The notes beneath the pieces were generated by a model, which was not told the DNA's origin, ran no database searches, and was given only the letters and a program-made list of their open reading frames with translations. The position numbers and the translations under genes are program-made. Shown here one piece after another: positions 8,142-16,298 of a DNA stretch of 43,489 nt; the first letter of the stretch is position 1, and each line of letters begins with the position of its first letter. The DNA lies in assembly GCA_036490175.1 (NCBI GenBank), contig DASXEJ010000071.1:1-43489 (forward strand). Direction: 5' to 3'. The stretch comes from Pirellulales bacterium (lineage in GTDB: Bacteria > Planctomycetota > Planctomycetia > Pirellulales > JACPPG01).

Positions 8142-10484
8142 ATGGCAATCCTTCGTACGATCGCAGCCGGCGTATTCTGCGCCTCGATGTTTACGGCAAC
8201 TGCAAGCGGTGCGGCTGAGGAATCGCTGGCCGGCACCCAGCCGCTCACTGCAACGGGAGATTTCGCCCTGCAAATGGTCAACGGCATCGACACGTTTCTG
8301 TTGCGCAAAATCGACGAATCCATCGCGGCCCGGACCACGTATTGGCACCGCGACAGTTCGTCGCCCGAGAAGTACAACGAATCGGTCCAACCGAATCGCG
8401 CGCGGCTGGCAAAGATCATTGGCGCCACCGATGCTCGTGTTCCTTTCGAAGGTTTGGAGATCATCGCGACGACGAACCTGCCGACGCTTGTCGGCGGTTC
8501 CCAAAAATTCGAAGCCATGCAAATTCGTTGGCCCACGCTGCGCGGCGTTTATGGCGAAGGATTGCTACTGCACCCGACACACGACAATCCCGTAGCAGAT
8601 GTGATTGTTATTCCTGACGCCGATCAGGCGCCCGAAATGCTCGCTGGCTTGGAATCGGGGGATCGGGCGCTGCCGGCCAAACAACAGATTGCCCGCCGCT
8701 TGGCCGAGAGCGGCTGCCGCGTCGTAGTGCCGGTGCTGATCGATCGCGACAACAAGTACTCTGTCGGAGCCGGCGGCGCGCGACCAACGAATCAGCCGCA
8801 TCGCGAGTTCATCTATCGCCAGGCATATGAGATGGGGCGTCATATTATCGGCTACGAAGTGCAAAAGATGCTAGCGCTGGTCGATTTCTTCGCTGCCGAC
8901 GCCACTCGCACGAAGCAGAAGCGACCCATCGGCATTTTGGGCTATGCCGAAGGAGGATTGATAGCACTGTACGCTGCAGCGCTCGATACGCGCCTCGAAG
9001 CGACCTGCGTCAGCGGCTACTTCGCGCCGCGCGAGCATCTGTGGGAAGAGCCAATCTACCGCAACGTATTTTCGCTGTTGAGCGAATTCGGCGACGCTGA
9101 ACTGGCCTCGCTCGTGGCGCCGCGAGCCTTGGTGATCGAGGCCGCGCGCGCGCCGGACGTCTCTGGTCCACCCAAGCCAGGTCCCGGTATCAGCGGCGGA
9201 GCGGCTCCCGGCAAGCTTACGACGCCCGACGCTAAGATCAAGATTTCCAAGGAAATTGTCCGCGCCGGCAGTCTTGCTGGACTGGCTTGGAAAGTAGCGC
9301 AAATCAATAGCGAAGGCGGCTCCGGTCCGCCGGGCGACCTTGAGACGCTCGCTACGTTCCTGAAATACCTGCGCGACGACGCGGCACTCGCCCCCCTCGG
9401 CCCCGATCCGATCGTCCATCGTCCGGCCGATCCATTACGGCTGAAGCGGCAATTCGACCAGCTGGTCGACTACACGCAGCATCTGCTGGCCGATTCTGAC
9501 ACCACGCGGCGCGCCTTTTGGGCCCGGGCCGACCGGCAATCGCGCTCGATCGAAAAATGGCAGGAGTCGACCGCCTCCTACCGCAAATACTTTTACGACG
9601 AAGTCATCGGCCGCTTCGACGTCAAGAAGTTACCTCTCAACGTTCGCACCCGCCGGGTATTCGACGAGGCGGAGTTTACAGGCTACGAAGTGGTATTGGA
9701 TGTATTCGCGGACGTATTCGCATATGGCATTCTGCTTGTACCAAAAGACATCCGGTCTGGCGAACGGCGGCCCGTGGTGGTTTGTCAGCATGGGCTGGAG
9801 GGTCGCCCGCAATTCGTGGCCGACCCGACGGTGAATGACCACCACTACAACCAATATGCCGTGCAACTCGTCAAACGTGGCTACGTGACCTACGCGCCTC
9901 AGAATCCGTACATCTTCGAAGATCGTTTCCGCACGTTGCAACGTAAGGCCAACCCACTTGGTAAAACGCTTTTCTCGATCATCGTGCCGCAGCACGAGCA
10001 GACGGTCGATTGGCTGGCATCGCTTGAATTTGTCGATCCCGCGCGGATCGCCTTTTATGGCTTGTCTTACGGCGGCAAGACGGCCATGCGTGTTCCGGCA
10101 ATCGTCGAGAAGTACTGCCTGTCGATTTGCTCGGCTGATTTCAATGAATGGATCTGGAAAAACGTCTCTGCGCACAGTCCCTATAGCTACTTGCACACGC
10201 CTGAGTACGAGATGTTCGAGTTCGACCTGGGAAATACGTTTAACTATTCCGACATGGCGAGCCTGATCGCGCCGCGACCGTTCATGGTCGAACGTGGTCA
10301 CCGCGATGGTGTTGCGCCCGACGAATGGGTGGCCTACGAGTACGCCAAGGTGCGACAATTATATGCGGACTTAAAAATCCCCGAACGCACGACGATCGAA
10401 TTCTTCGACGGCCCACATACGATTCACGGCGTGGGAACGTTTGAGTTTCTGGACAAACAGTTAAGGTGGAATCCGCAACGGTGA
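8142..10484 (+). CDS. exported protein with two alpha/beta-hydrolase domains, the first apparently inactive
   Basis: This 780-residue protein has a Sec signal peptide (residues about 1-24) and two alpha/beta-hydrolase domains, roughly residues 120-340 and 500-775. The second resembles dienelactone hydrolase/acetyl xylan esterase enzymes: nucleophile elbow GLSYG with Ser642, candidate acids around Asp722-Asp727, and candidate histidines at 759 and 762. In the first domain the matching elbow reads GYAEG, with Ala269 where Ser is expected, so this copy is probably not catalytic. Such exported planctomycete proteins are thought to deacetylate or cleave esters of polysaccharides; that role is inferred. 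The gene is divergent from the isomerase-like gene, sharing a 253-base upstream region, and has no strong ribosome-binding site. Confidence 0.82.
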   Translation: MAILRTIAAGVFCASMFTATASGAAEESLAGTQPLTATGDFALQMVNGIDTFLLRKIDESIAARTTYWHRDSSSPEKYNESVQPNRARLAKIIGATDARVPFEGLEIIATTNLPTLVGGSQKFEAMQIRWPTLRGVYGEGLLLHPTHDNPVADVIVIPDADQAPEMLAGLESGDRALPAKQQIARRLAESGCRVVVPVLIDRDNKYSVGAGGARPTNQPHREFIYRQAYEMGRHIIGYEVQKMLALVDFFAADATRTKQKRPIGILGYAEGGLIALYAAALDTRLEATCVSGYFAPREHLWEEPIYRNVFSLLSEFGDAELASLVAPRALVIEAARAPDVSGPPKPGPGISGGAAPGKLTTPDAKIKISKEIVRAGSLAGLAWKVAQINSEGGSGPPGDLETLATFLKYLRDDAALAPLGPDPIVHRPADPLRLKRQFDQLVDYTQHLLADSDTTRRAFWARADRQSRSIEKWQESTASYRKYFYDEVIGRFDVKKLPLNVRTRRVFDEAEFTGYEVVLDVFADVFAYGILLVPKDIRSGERRPVVVCQHGLEGRPQFVADPTVNDHHYNQYAVQLVKRGYVTYAPQNPYIFEDRFRTLQRKANPLGKTLFSIIVPQHEQTVDWLASLEFVDPARIAFYGLSYGGKTAMRVPAIVEKYCLSICSADFNEWIWKNVSAHSPYSYLHTPEYEMFEFDLGNTFNYSDMASLIAPRPFMVERGHRDGVAPDEWVAYEYAKVRQLYADLKIPERTTIEFFDGPHTIHGVGTFEFLDKQLRWNPQR

Positions 10485-10683
10485 ATGCGAGTATCCAGGC
10501 CGGGACAATCATCTCTGTATCGACGACGATTCGTAAAAGGGACCTCTATGAGCACGATCAATGGGATGGGCACGTTGCGCGATGGTTGGAAGCGTTGCCG
10601 ACGCCACGGCGCAACAGCGATCGTAAAGACGATGTGGCGAGCTTGCTGACCGCACCAACAAGATCAACTCGATCGTTCACAAA

Positions 10684-11121
10684 CTAACTTTTAGACGGAT
10701 GCGCGCGGTGGGCAATCGCGATGCGATTCCAGGCGTTCATCATGGAAATGATCAGTGTCAAGTCTACAATCTGCTGCTCCGAATAGTGTTGCGTCAACGC
10801 GTCGTACACGTTGTCGGGCGCGTGTGTATGCGATATGTCGGTAAGGGCCTCGGCCCAGGCCAATGCGGCATGCTCTGCATCGTCGAAGAATTTGCACTCA
10901 TACCAGGCCGCTAGGCAATCGAGTCGCTGCTGCGATTCGCCATGCTCGCGGGCCTGGTTCGAGTGCATATTGACGCAATAGACGCACCCATTGATTTGTG
11001 AAATCCGCAACTCCACAAGCGTCCGCAACTTGGGGTCGATGCTCGTAATGTGCGTATTGACCGCGGAGAGAGCATCGGCCGCAGGCCGATTTACAACGTA
11101 ATAGTTGGCACGAGTGCTCAT
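10684..11121 (-). CDS. carboxymuconolactone decarboxylase family protein (AhpD-like)
   Basis: The 145-residue product matches the AhpD/CMD fold, an all-helical family that includes alkylhydroperoxidase AhpD. The redox motif is present as Cys-Val-Tyr-Cys followed by Met-His-Ser, i.e. CxxC with the following His (about residues 44-51), preceded by the LVELRISQINGC helix typical of the family. I chose the ATG at 11121, which has a GAGG ribosome-binding site seven bases upstream; a longer frame starting at 11247 adds 42 residues with no family resemblance. The gene is convergent with the hydrolase gene and divergent from the DUF11 gene. It may act in peroxide defence, but single AhpD-like genes of this kind are generally unassigned. 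Confidence 0.85.
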   Translation of the reverse strand: MSTRANYYVVNRPAADALSAVNTHITSIDPKLRTLVELRISQINGCVYCVNMHSNQAREHGESQQRLDCLAAWYECKFFDDAEHAALAWAEALTDISHTHAPDNVYDALTQHYSEQQIVDLTLIISMMNAWNRIAIAHRAHPSKS

Positions 11122-11513
11122 AAGGGATCCTCGAGAGGTCTTACGAAGGGAGTCTGCCACGGTATATCCGTCAGTCACTGTCGTCCAGCAGGCGACATCC
11201 ATACGCAGCCTGCCTATCTCTCCAAAGTGGCTTTTCTCTGGATGCACGCTTGGCCTCGCCTCCTCGACTCGGTTCCACTTTTGCTAGCACAATTGCCCTT
11301 TGCGCGCCCGACGGCATTTGGTATTTCACCCCCGTCGAATCCCCTTTCCAAACCTGGCAGCCGCTGGGCCAACGGTGCGTAACTTCGCACAGTGCGGTCA
11401 ATGGCTGCGGTGGTTTTGTGCGCGCGGCGTCAACGTTCCCATCTTAAAGACGCGGCTGCGGTGGATTGCCTGGGCGTTTGGCTCACATCGGAAATTCGCG
11501 GGAGACTCAAGTC
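11122..11513. other. 392-base divergent upstream region without a gene
   Basis: This spacer separates the AhpD-like gene from the DUF11 gene and should contain both promoters. I see no open frame with protein-like composition, no RNA gene and no strong repeat. The only symmetry is a short GTGCG/CGCAC pair around 11376-11391. Confidence 0.5.
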
Positions 11514-13796
11514 ATGAAGCGGATGATGATCCGTCTGTCGGCACTAACGGCCGTACTCTCTCTAGGCACGTTTGCCGTGGTGCAGGCGCAACGCAGCACG
11601 CGTCCGACAGAAGCCGAGGTGGCGTCTGACGAGCCCGCGCGGCTGAACGTCGACGAGCGGGCCGTCAAGCCAATGCCGCAGCCGACCGAGTTGTACACGC
11701 AGTCGGATCGCTATGCTCCGCTCGACACGCAAACCGCGGCGCCCGCCACCGATCCATTTGCAGCACAGGCCGCGGCGGGCCGCGATATGCCGCTGGCGGA
11801 TGCTGGCAACTCGATGGTTCCACCGTCCGATTCACAGACTATTCCCACGGCTGCCGAAGCGATGCGCCGCTACGGAGCATCTCGGCAGCAGGCCGAGGGC
11901 CGCGCCAATATCCGCTCACTGGGATACGACGAGGCGCCCACCGCCGGCCAATCGCCCGATGATGCCGGTGACGCCAGCGCTGACGAAGGCGCTCCTTTCC
12001 CACCTGCGGCGGACCGCAACGAGCCGACCCTCGCTGCACCAAGAAGTCGCGGTGATCAAATGGCCACCCAAACCGATATTACCGAGGCTGATGCAAACTT
12101 ACCTGCCGAGCCGCCCACGGGTGCGTTGATGCCTGAGACAACGGACAATCAGATTCAAGACGACGCACCGCGAAATTCTCTGCGCGGCGAGCCTCTGGCC
12201 GAGGATCGTTATCGACAATCGGCGACGCCGGTCAAATCGCGGGAGCCGGCGCTGTTGCCGGACGAGCCGCTAGACGACCGACAGTCGCTCGCGCCGACGA
12301 ACAACTTTGCGCCGCCGGTCGATAATAACTTTGCACCGCGCGACAGCGACGCTTTCGCCTCGCCCCGTCAGACGCAAACTGATGCGCCTTCAGAAGGGGC
12401 CGGCCGCCCCGGTGGCAAGCATCTTGAAGGGCAGCAGACGCCTCATCTAACTGTTGAAAAAATCGCGCCCCCCGAGATCCAGGTTGGCAAACCGGCAGTA
12501 TTTGTGCTGAAGGTTCGCAACACCGGCCAGGTTGCCGCGGCCCACGTCGAGGTTCACGATCAGGTTCCCAAGGGAACTCAACTCATGAGCACGACGCCCC
12601 GCGCCGCCGAGCCTAATTCAGGCGAGGTCGTGTGGTCGCTCGGCGCGCTCAAGCCGGGTGAGGAAATCAGCGTCGAATTGGAATTGATGCCGGTCGCTGA
12701 AGGTGAAGTTGGGAGCGTCGCTACGGTTCACTTCGCGGCCGAATCGTCCGTGCGGACCATGGTCACCAAGCCTGTCCTAATGCTCGACGTAAAGGCGGCC
12801 CACGAGGTGTTGCTGGGCGAAGACTTGAAGATGGCGATTAAGCTCACCAATACTGGAACAGGCGCGGCGACGGGCGTGCTAATACGCGAGGCCGTGCCTG
12901 ATTTGCTGCAACATCCAGCTGGGACAGAGGTGGAGTACGACATCGGCACGCTGAAGCCAGGCGAATCGCGTGAGTTGGACCTGGTAATGCACGCGGTCAA
13001 GGCTGGCCGCGTGCAGAATATGCTCAGCGCGATTGGCGAAGGGAGCCTGCGCGTCGATCAACAGGCGGATCTCGAAGTGATCGCTCCGGCCTTGGCGTTG
13101 AAAATGGAAGGTCCTGGCCGCCGATATCTCGATCGCCAGGCAACCTATACCGTGAGCGTGTCGAATCCCGGCACCGCGCCAGCCAAGGAAATCTCGCTGA
13201 TTACGCATTTGCCGGCCGGCCTCAAATTTGTCGAAGCTAACAATGCCGGCCAATACGATCCGCGTACACGCGCCGTGCAATGGTTGTTGGATGAACTGCC
13301 TGCGAATGAAACGGGCAGCGTGACGTTGACGACTGTTCCCATTGAGATTGGCGAGCAACTGGTACGCATCGAGAGTACCGCCGAGCGCGGCCTCTCGGCA
13401 CAGGAGGAAAAGAAAATCCTGGTCGAAGGCGTGGCCGCGATCAACTTCGAAGTAGTCGACGTCGCCGATCCGATCGAAGTGGGGGGCGAAACAGCTTACG
13501 AGGTGCGCGTGGTCAACCAGGGCACAAAAACGGCTACCAACGTGCAAGTCGTGGCATTATTGCCCGAAGAGCTCAAACCGATTGGCGGCGAGGGCCCGGC
13601 GCGCTACACAATCGATGGCCAGCGAGTGCTATTCGAACCACTTGCACAACTGGCCCCCAAGGCCGACACGACCTATCGCGTCAAAGCCCAGGGACGTGGC
13701 CCAGGCGACGTGCGCGTCCGCGTGCAAATTATTACCGAAGAAATTCGCAAGCCCGTCACCAAGGAAGAGAGCACGCGAGTGTACGCGGACGAGTGA
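11514..13796 (+). CDS. exported DUF11-repeat surface protein
   Basis: The 760-residue protein has a Sec signal peptide (residues about 1-25, ending VVQAQ), then about 285 residues of Ala/Pro/Asp/Gln-rich low-complexity sequence likely to be disordered. From residue about 311 to the end come four consecutive DUF11-type beta-sandwich repeats of about 110 residues, recognised by recurring VGKPAVFVLKVRNTG-like starts, a VPKGTQL-like middle and LKPGE-like ends. DUF11 repeats are structural modules of cell-surface proteins. The true start is the ATG at 11514, before the Lys-Arg-rich signal sequence and after a GGAG site; a frame opening at 11466 adds 16 unrelated residues. A role in envelope structure or adhesion is inferred; there is no enzyme motif. 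Confidence 0.85.
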   Translation: MKRMMIRLSALTAVLSLGTFAVVQAQRSTRPTEAEVASDEPARLNVDERAVKPMPQPTELYTQSDRYAPLDTQTAAPATDPFAAQAAAGRDMPLADAGNSMVPPSDSQTIPTAAEAMRRYGASRQQAEGRANIRSLGYDEAPTAGQSPDDAGDASADEGAPFPPAADRNEPTLAAPRSRGDQMATQTDITEADANLPAEPPTGALMPETTDNQIQDDAPRNSLRGEPLAEDRYRQSATPVKSREPALLPDEPLDDRQSLAPTNNFAPPVDNNFAPRDSDAFASPRQTQTDAPSEGAGRPGGKHLEGQQTPHLTVEKIAPPEIQVGKPAVFVLKVRNTGQVAAAHVEVHDQVPKGTQLMSTTPRAAEPNSGEVVWSLGALKPGEEISVELELMPVAEGEVGSVATVHFAAESSVRTMVTKPVLMLDVKAAHEVLLGEDLKMAIKLTNTGTGAATGVLIREAVPDLLQHPAGTEVEYDIGTLKPGESRELDLVMHAVKAGRVQNMLSAIGEGSLRVDQQADLEVIAPALALKMEGPGRRYLDRQATYTVSVSNPGTAPAKEISLITHLPAGLKFVEANNAGQYDPRTRAVQWLLDELPANETGSVTLTTVPIEIGEQLVRIESTAERGLSAQEEKKILVEGVAAINFEVVDVADPIEVGGETAYEVRVVNQGTKTATNVQVVALLPEELKPIGGEGPARYTIDGQRVLFEPLAQLAPKADTTYRVKAQGRGPGDVRVRVQIITEEIRKPVTKEESTRVYADE

Positions 13797-13956
13797 CCAC
13801 GTCTGCGACAGACCGGCGCTGACTCGGTGACGCGTTCAAATAGGAACTCGTTATGGCAAATTCAAAGAATGCTGAGACGATCGCCGAGCGCGCGGCCTCC
13901 TGCGTTAACGCATGGCTGACACGGAACCGTCAAGAACATCCGGCAGAAAACACGGA

Positions 13957-14832
13957 TCACTTTATCGGCCGCTGCCCCCAGGGCATCGGCATGGTCGGAC
14001 GGTGACGATGGTGATCCCGACGTCGATCGGCTGGGCGTCCGTGGAAATAGTTCACGAATTGCACGAGTTGCTTGACTGCTTCTTCGTACGCTTCGCGTCC
14101 CTTTTCAGCGGTCGCGAGCTTCGCCGCACCCAAAACGCCCGTCTCTGAGTAGCTGCTAGTCCATGAGATGAGCGGAGCCGGACCAGCGGCGAAGAGATCA
14201 ACCCAATTGAACGGGCTGTTTTCCTCGTTAAAGCTGATCGTGCCGTCGGCAATACGGTCTTTGCGGACGTTGTCGCCATCGAGGTACAAATACATCGACG
14301 TCTCGAGTTCGCAGGCGTGCGCGCAGCCACCGGGGAATTTGCTCTGGCGCCAGCGCGGCAGAAACTGCTTGTCAACTGTTAGCAGATTCCACCAGGCGGC
14401 CAAGATGCATTCCGCGTCGGTTTCGAGGTTCGTGCGCCGCGCGACCAGATCGAGGTTTGGCATGTTCGAGCCATGCCCGTTGAGGAGCACGATCTTTTTG
14501 AATCCGTGGTAGGCGAGCGATTTGGTTATATCGAGCACATGGTGCATGAAGTGCTCGAAATCGTTATTGATCGTGCCGGGAAAATCCATCACGTGTCCGG
14601 TGTAGCCATAGGCCACGATCGGAAGCACCAGGATCTTGGCCGGCACCTCTCGGCCCGCCCCCAGTGCAATCTGCGTCGGACAGATCAGGTCGACATCCAG
14701 CGGCAAATGCGGCCCGTGCTGCTCGACGGCACCGCACGGCAGGATGCATACTTTGCCCAGATCGACGGCGTCGTTGACCTCGGGCCAGGTCAGTTTCTCG
14801 TAGCGATATTCCGTGGCGGCGCGGCTGGTCAT
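13957..14832 (-). CDS. creatininase-family amidohydrolase
   Basis: At 291 residues this matches the creatininase family, metal-dependent hydrolases of cyclic amides, formamides and related substrates. The metal-site motifs are present: GAVEQHGPHLPLDVD (Glu, His and Asp ligands) near residue 35, the GYTGHVMDFPGT loop, the LLNGHGSN motif, and an AHACELETS segment with a further Glu ligand. I chose the ATG at 14832, with an AGGGA site seven bases upstream. The extreme C-terminus is Arg/His-rich (RRRDHHRHR) and beyond the usual fold. The gene is divergent from an enolase-superfamily gene with only 114 bases between, and the two may share control. The natural substrate is unknown; mycofactocin- and creatinine-type roles have no supporting context. 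Confidence 0.85.
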   Translation of the reverse strand: MTSRAATEYRYEKLTWPEVNDAVDLGKVCILPCGAVEQHGPHLPLDVDLICPTQIALGAGREVPAKILVLPIVAYGYTGHVMDFPGTINNDFEHFMHHVLDITKSLAYHGFKKIVLLNGHGSNMPNLDLVARRTNLETDAECILAAWWNLLTVDKQFLPRWRQSKFPGGCAHACELETSMYLYLDGDNVRKDRIADGTISFNEENSPFNWVDLFAAGPAPLISWTSSYSETGVLGAAKLATAEKGREAYEEAVKQLVQFVNYFHGRPADRRRDHHRHRPTMPMPWGQRPIK

Positions 14833-14891
14833 TTGATTCCCTGTCGGCTCGAACAACTTGCAGTCACCAAGGCGCCCTGAGTATGCTCGGC

Positions 14892-14921
14892 ATTCGCAAG
14901 TGTTTCAACGCGCTTGCGAAT
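14892..14921. promoter_or_regulatory. 9-bp inverted repeat in a divergent promoter region
   Basis: ATTCGCAAG and its exact complement CTTGCGAAT lie 12 bases apart, midway between the creatininase-family and enolase-superfamily start codons. Half-site centres are 21 bases apart, two turns of DNA, as expected of a dimeric regulator site controlling both genes. No cognate regulator is visible nearby. Confidence 0.4.
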
Positions 14922-14946
14922 ACCGACGACGCGCCGCCCCCGCTGA

Positions 14947-16074
14947 ATGACAAATATGAAAATTACCGAAGTCATTACCATTCCACTCTGCGGTGCAACG
15001 CACGATCACGGCTGGCCAGGGGGAACCGACCCCAACGTACAGTACAATACGCTGGTCGAACTCCGCACGGATGAGGGCATCGCCGGTCTGGGTAGTTGCT
15101 ATACCACGCGGGCTCTGGTCGAGGGTTCGCTCGATCTATTGCGGCCCCACCTCATCGGCGAGAGCGGGCTGGAACCGGATCGTGTGGCCGAGAAGCTGCG
15201 GCAATCCATGTTCTGGCTCGGCCGCGGAGGTTCGGTTGAGCATACGATTAGCGGTCTGGATATCGCCTTGTGGGACTTATGCGGCAAGGCCCTCGGTCAA
15301 CCTGTCTCGCGCTTACTCGGTGGGAACTATCGCGATCGAATCAAACCATATGCTTCGATCCTATTCGACGATCCACCGCAGTTGCGCGATAAGCTGCTCG
15401 AACAGCGAGCTCGCGGTTTTCGTGCCATCAAAATGGGCTGGCGCCCGTTTGGCCGCGTCAGCCGGCAGATGGACGAAGTGTTGATCAAGACGGCACGCGA
15501 CGCCGTAGGCAACGACGTCGAGCTAATGGTCGACGCCGGCGGCAGTGAGCAGTTCTGGCCGCACGGCGTGACATGGGCGCGAGAGACGGCGCGCATGCTA
15601 GGCGACTACGGCATCGTGTGGTTCGAAGAGGCCTTGCGTCCCGATGACGTGGAGGGTTTTCGCGAGCTGCGCACAACTTCGCCCGTGCTAATTGCCAGTG
15701 GCGAAGTGCTCACACGACGGCAGGCTTTCGTGCCCTTCATCACCGGCCGGGCGCTGGACATCATTCAGCCCGACATAACCAAATGCGGCGGTCTGAGCGA
15801 GACGCGGCGACTCGGTTGGCTGGCCTACGATCACGGCGTACTACTTGTGCCCCACGGTTGGAACACGGGTGTGGGGGTGGCAGCGGATCTAGCACTAGTG
15901 GCGGCGTTGCCGATTGCGCGCTGGGTCGAGTTTCAGGTTGGGGTGCCTTACGTCGAAGAAATCGTTTCACCCCCATTTGCTCTGGATGCTGACGGAATGT
16001 TACGCATCCCCACGGGCCCAGGTCTTGGAATTGAATTGAACCGCGAGGCGCTTGATCGCTATGCCGGGACATAA
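14947..16074 (+). CDS. mandelate racemase/muconate lactonizing enzyme family protein
   Basis: The 375-residue protein belongs to the enolase superfamily, which abstracts a proton alpha to a carboxylate. The N-terminal capping domain is followed by the barrel with AIKMGW (catalytic-base Lys region), MVDAGG (first metal-binding Asp), WFEEAL (second Glu), IASGE (third Glu), DIIQPD and the VPHGWNTG strand carrying a His base. The His on the late strand suits a mandelate racemase or sugar-acid dehydratase subgroup rather than muconate cycloisomerase. Two in-frame ATGs (14947 and 14956) are possible and neither has a clear ribosome-binding site. It is divergent from the creatininase-family gene, and the transporter downstream has a possible carbohydrate-binding module, so use of a sugar acid is plausible but inferred. 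Confidence 0.85.
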   Translation: MTNMKITEVITIPLCGATHDHGWPGGTDPNVQYNTLVELRTDEGIAGLGSCYTTRALVEGSLDLLRPHLIGESGLEPDRVAEKLRQSMFWLGRGGSVEHTISGLDIALWDLCGKALGQPVSRLLGGNYRDRIKPYASILFDDPPQLRDKLLEQRARGFRAIKMGWRPFGRVSRQMDEVLIKTARDAVGNDVELMVDAGGSEQFWPHGVTWARETARMLGDYGIVWFEEALRPDDVEGFRELRTTSPVLIASGEVLTRRQAFVPFITGRALDIIQPDITKCGGLSETRRLGWLAYDHGVLLVPHGWNTGVGVAADLALVAALPIARWVEFQVGVPYVEEIVSPPFALDADGMLRIPTGPGLGIELNREALDRYAGT

Positions 16075-16298
16075 TGAATTCCAAGACGTAAATGATGAGT
16101 CGAATGGTGGATGCCGCAACCTGCAACGTTTTACTCATCGGTTGGCGCGGAGCGTTCGGCAATTCCATGTTCAGCGACGATCGAAGAATTTAATCTGCTC
16201 CTAGCCTGTAAATTTGGTCCGTGCCTCCTTGTCTCTGCGGTAAATCCGCACTGACAATTACAAACCCGGCTTGCTCCAGTTGGCGGTAGTGTCGCATA

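Noticed and set aside
10466-10687. 73-residue plus-strand frame after the double hydrolase
   Set aside because: Overlaps the hydrolase 3' end, no ribosome-binding site, no protein-like pattern.
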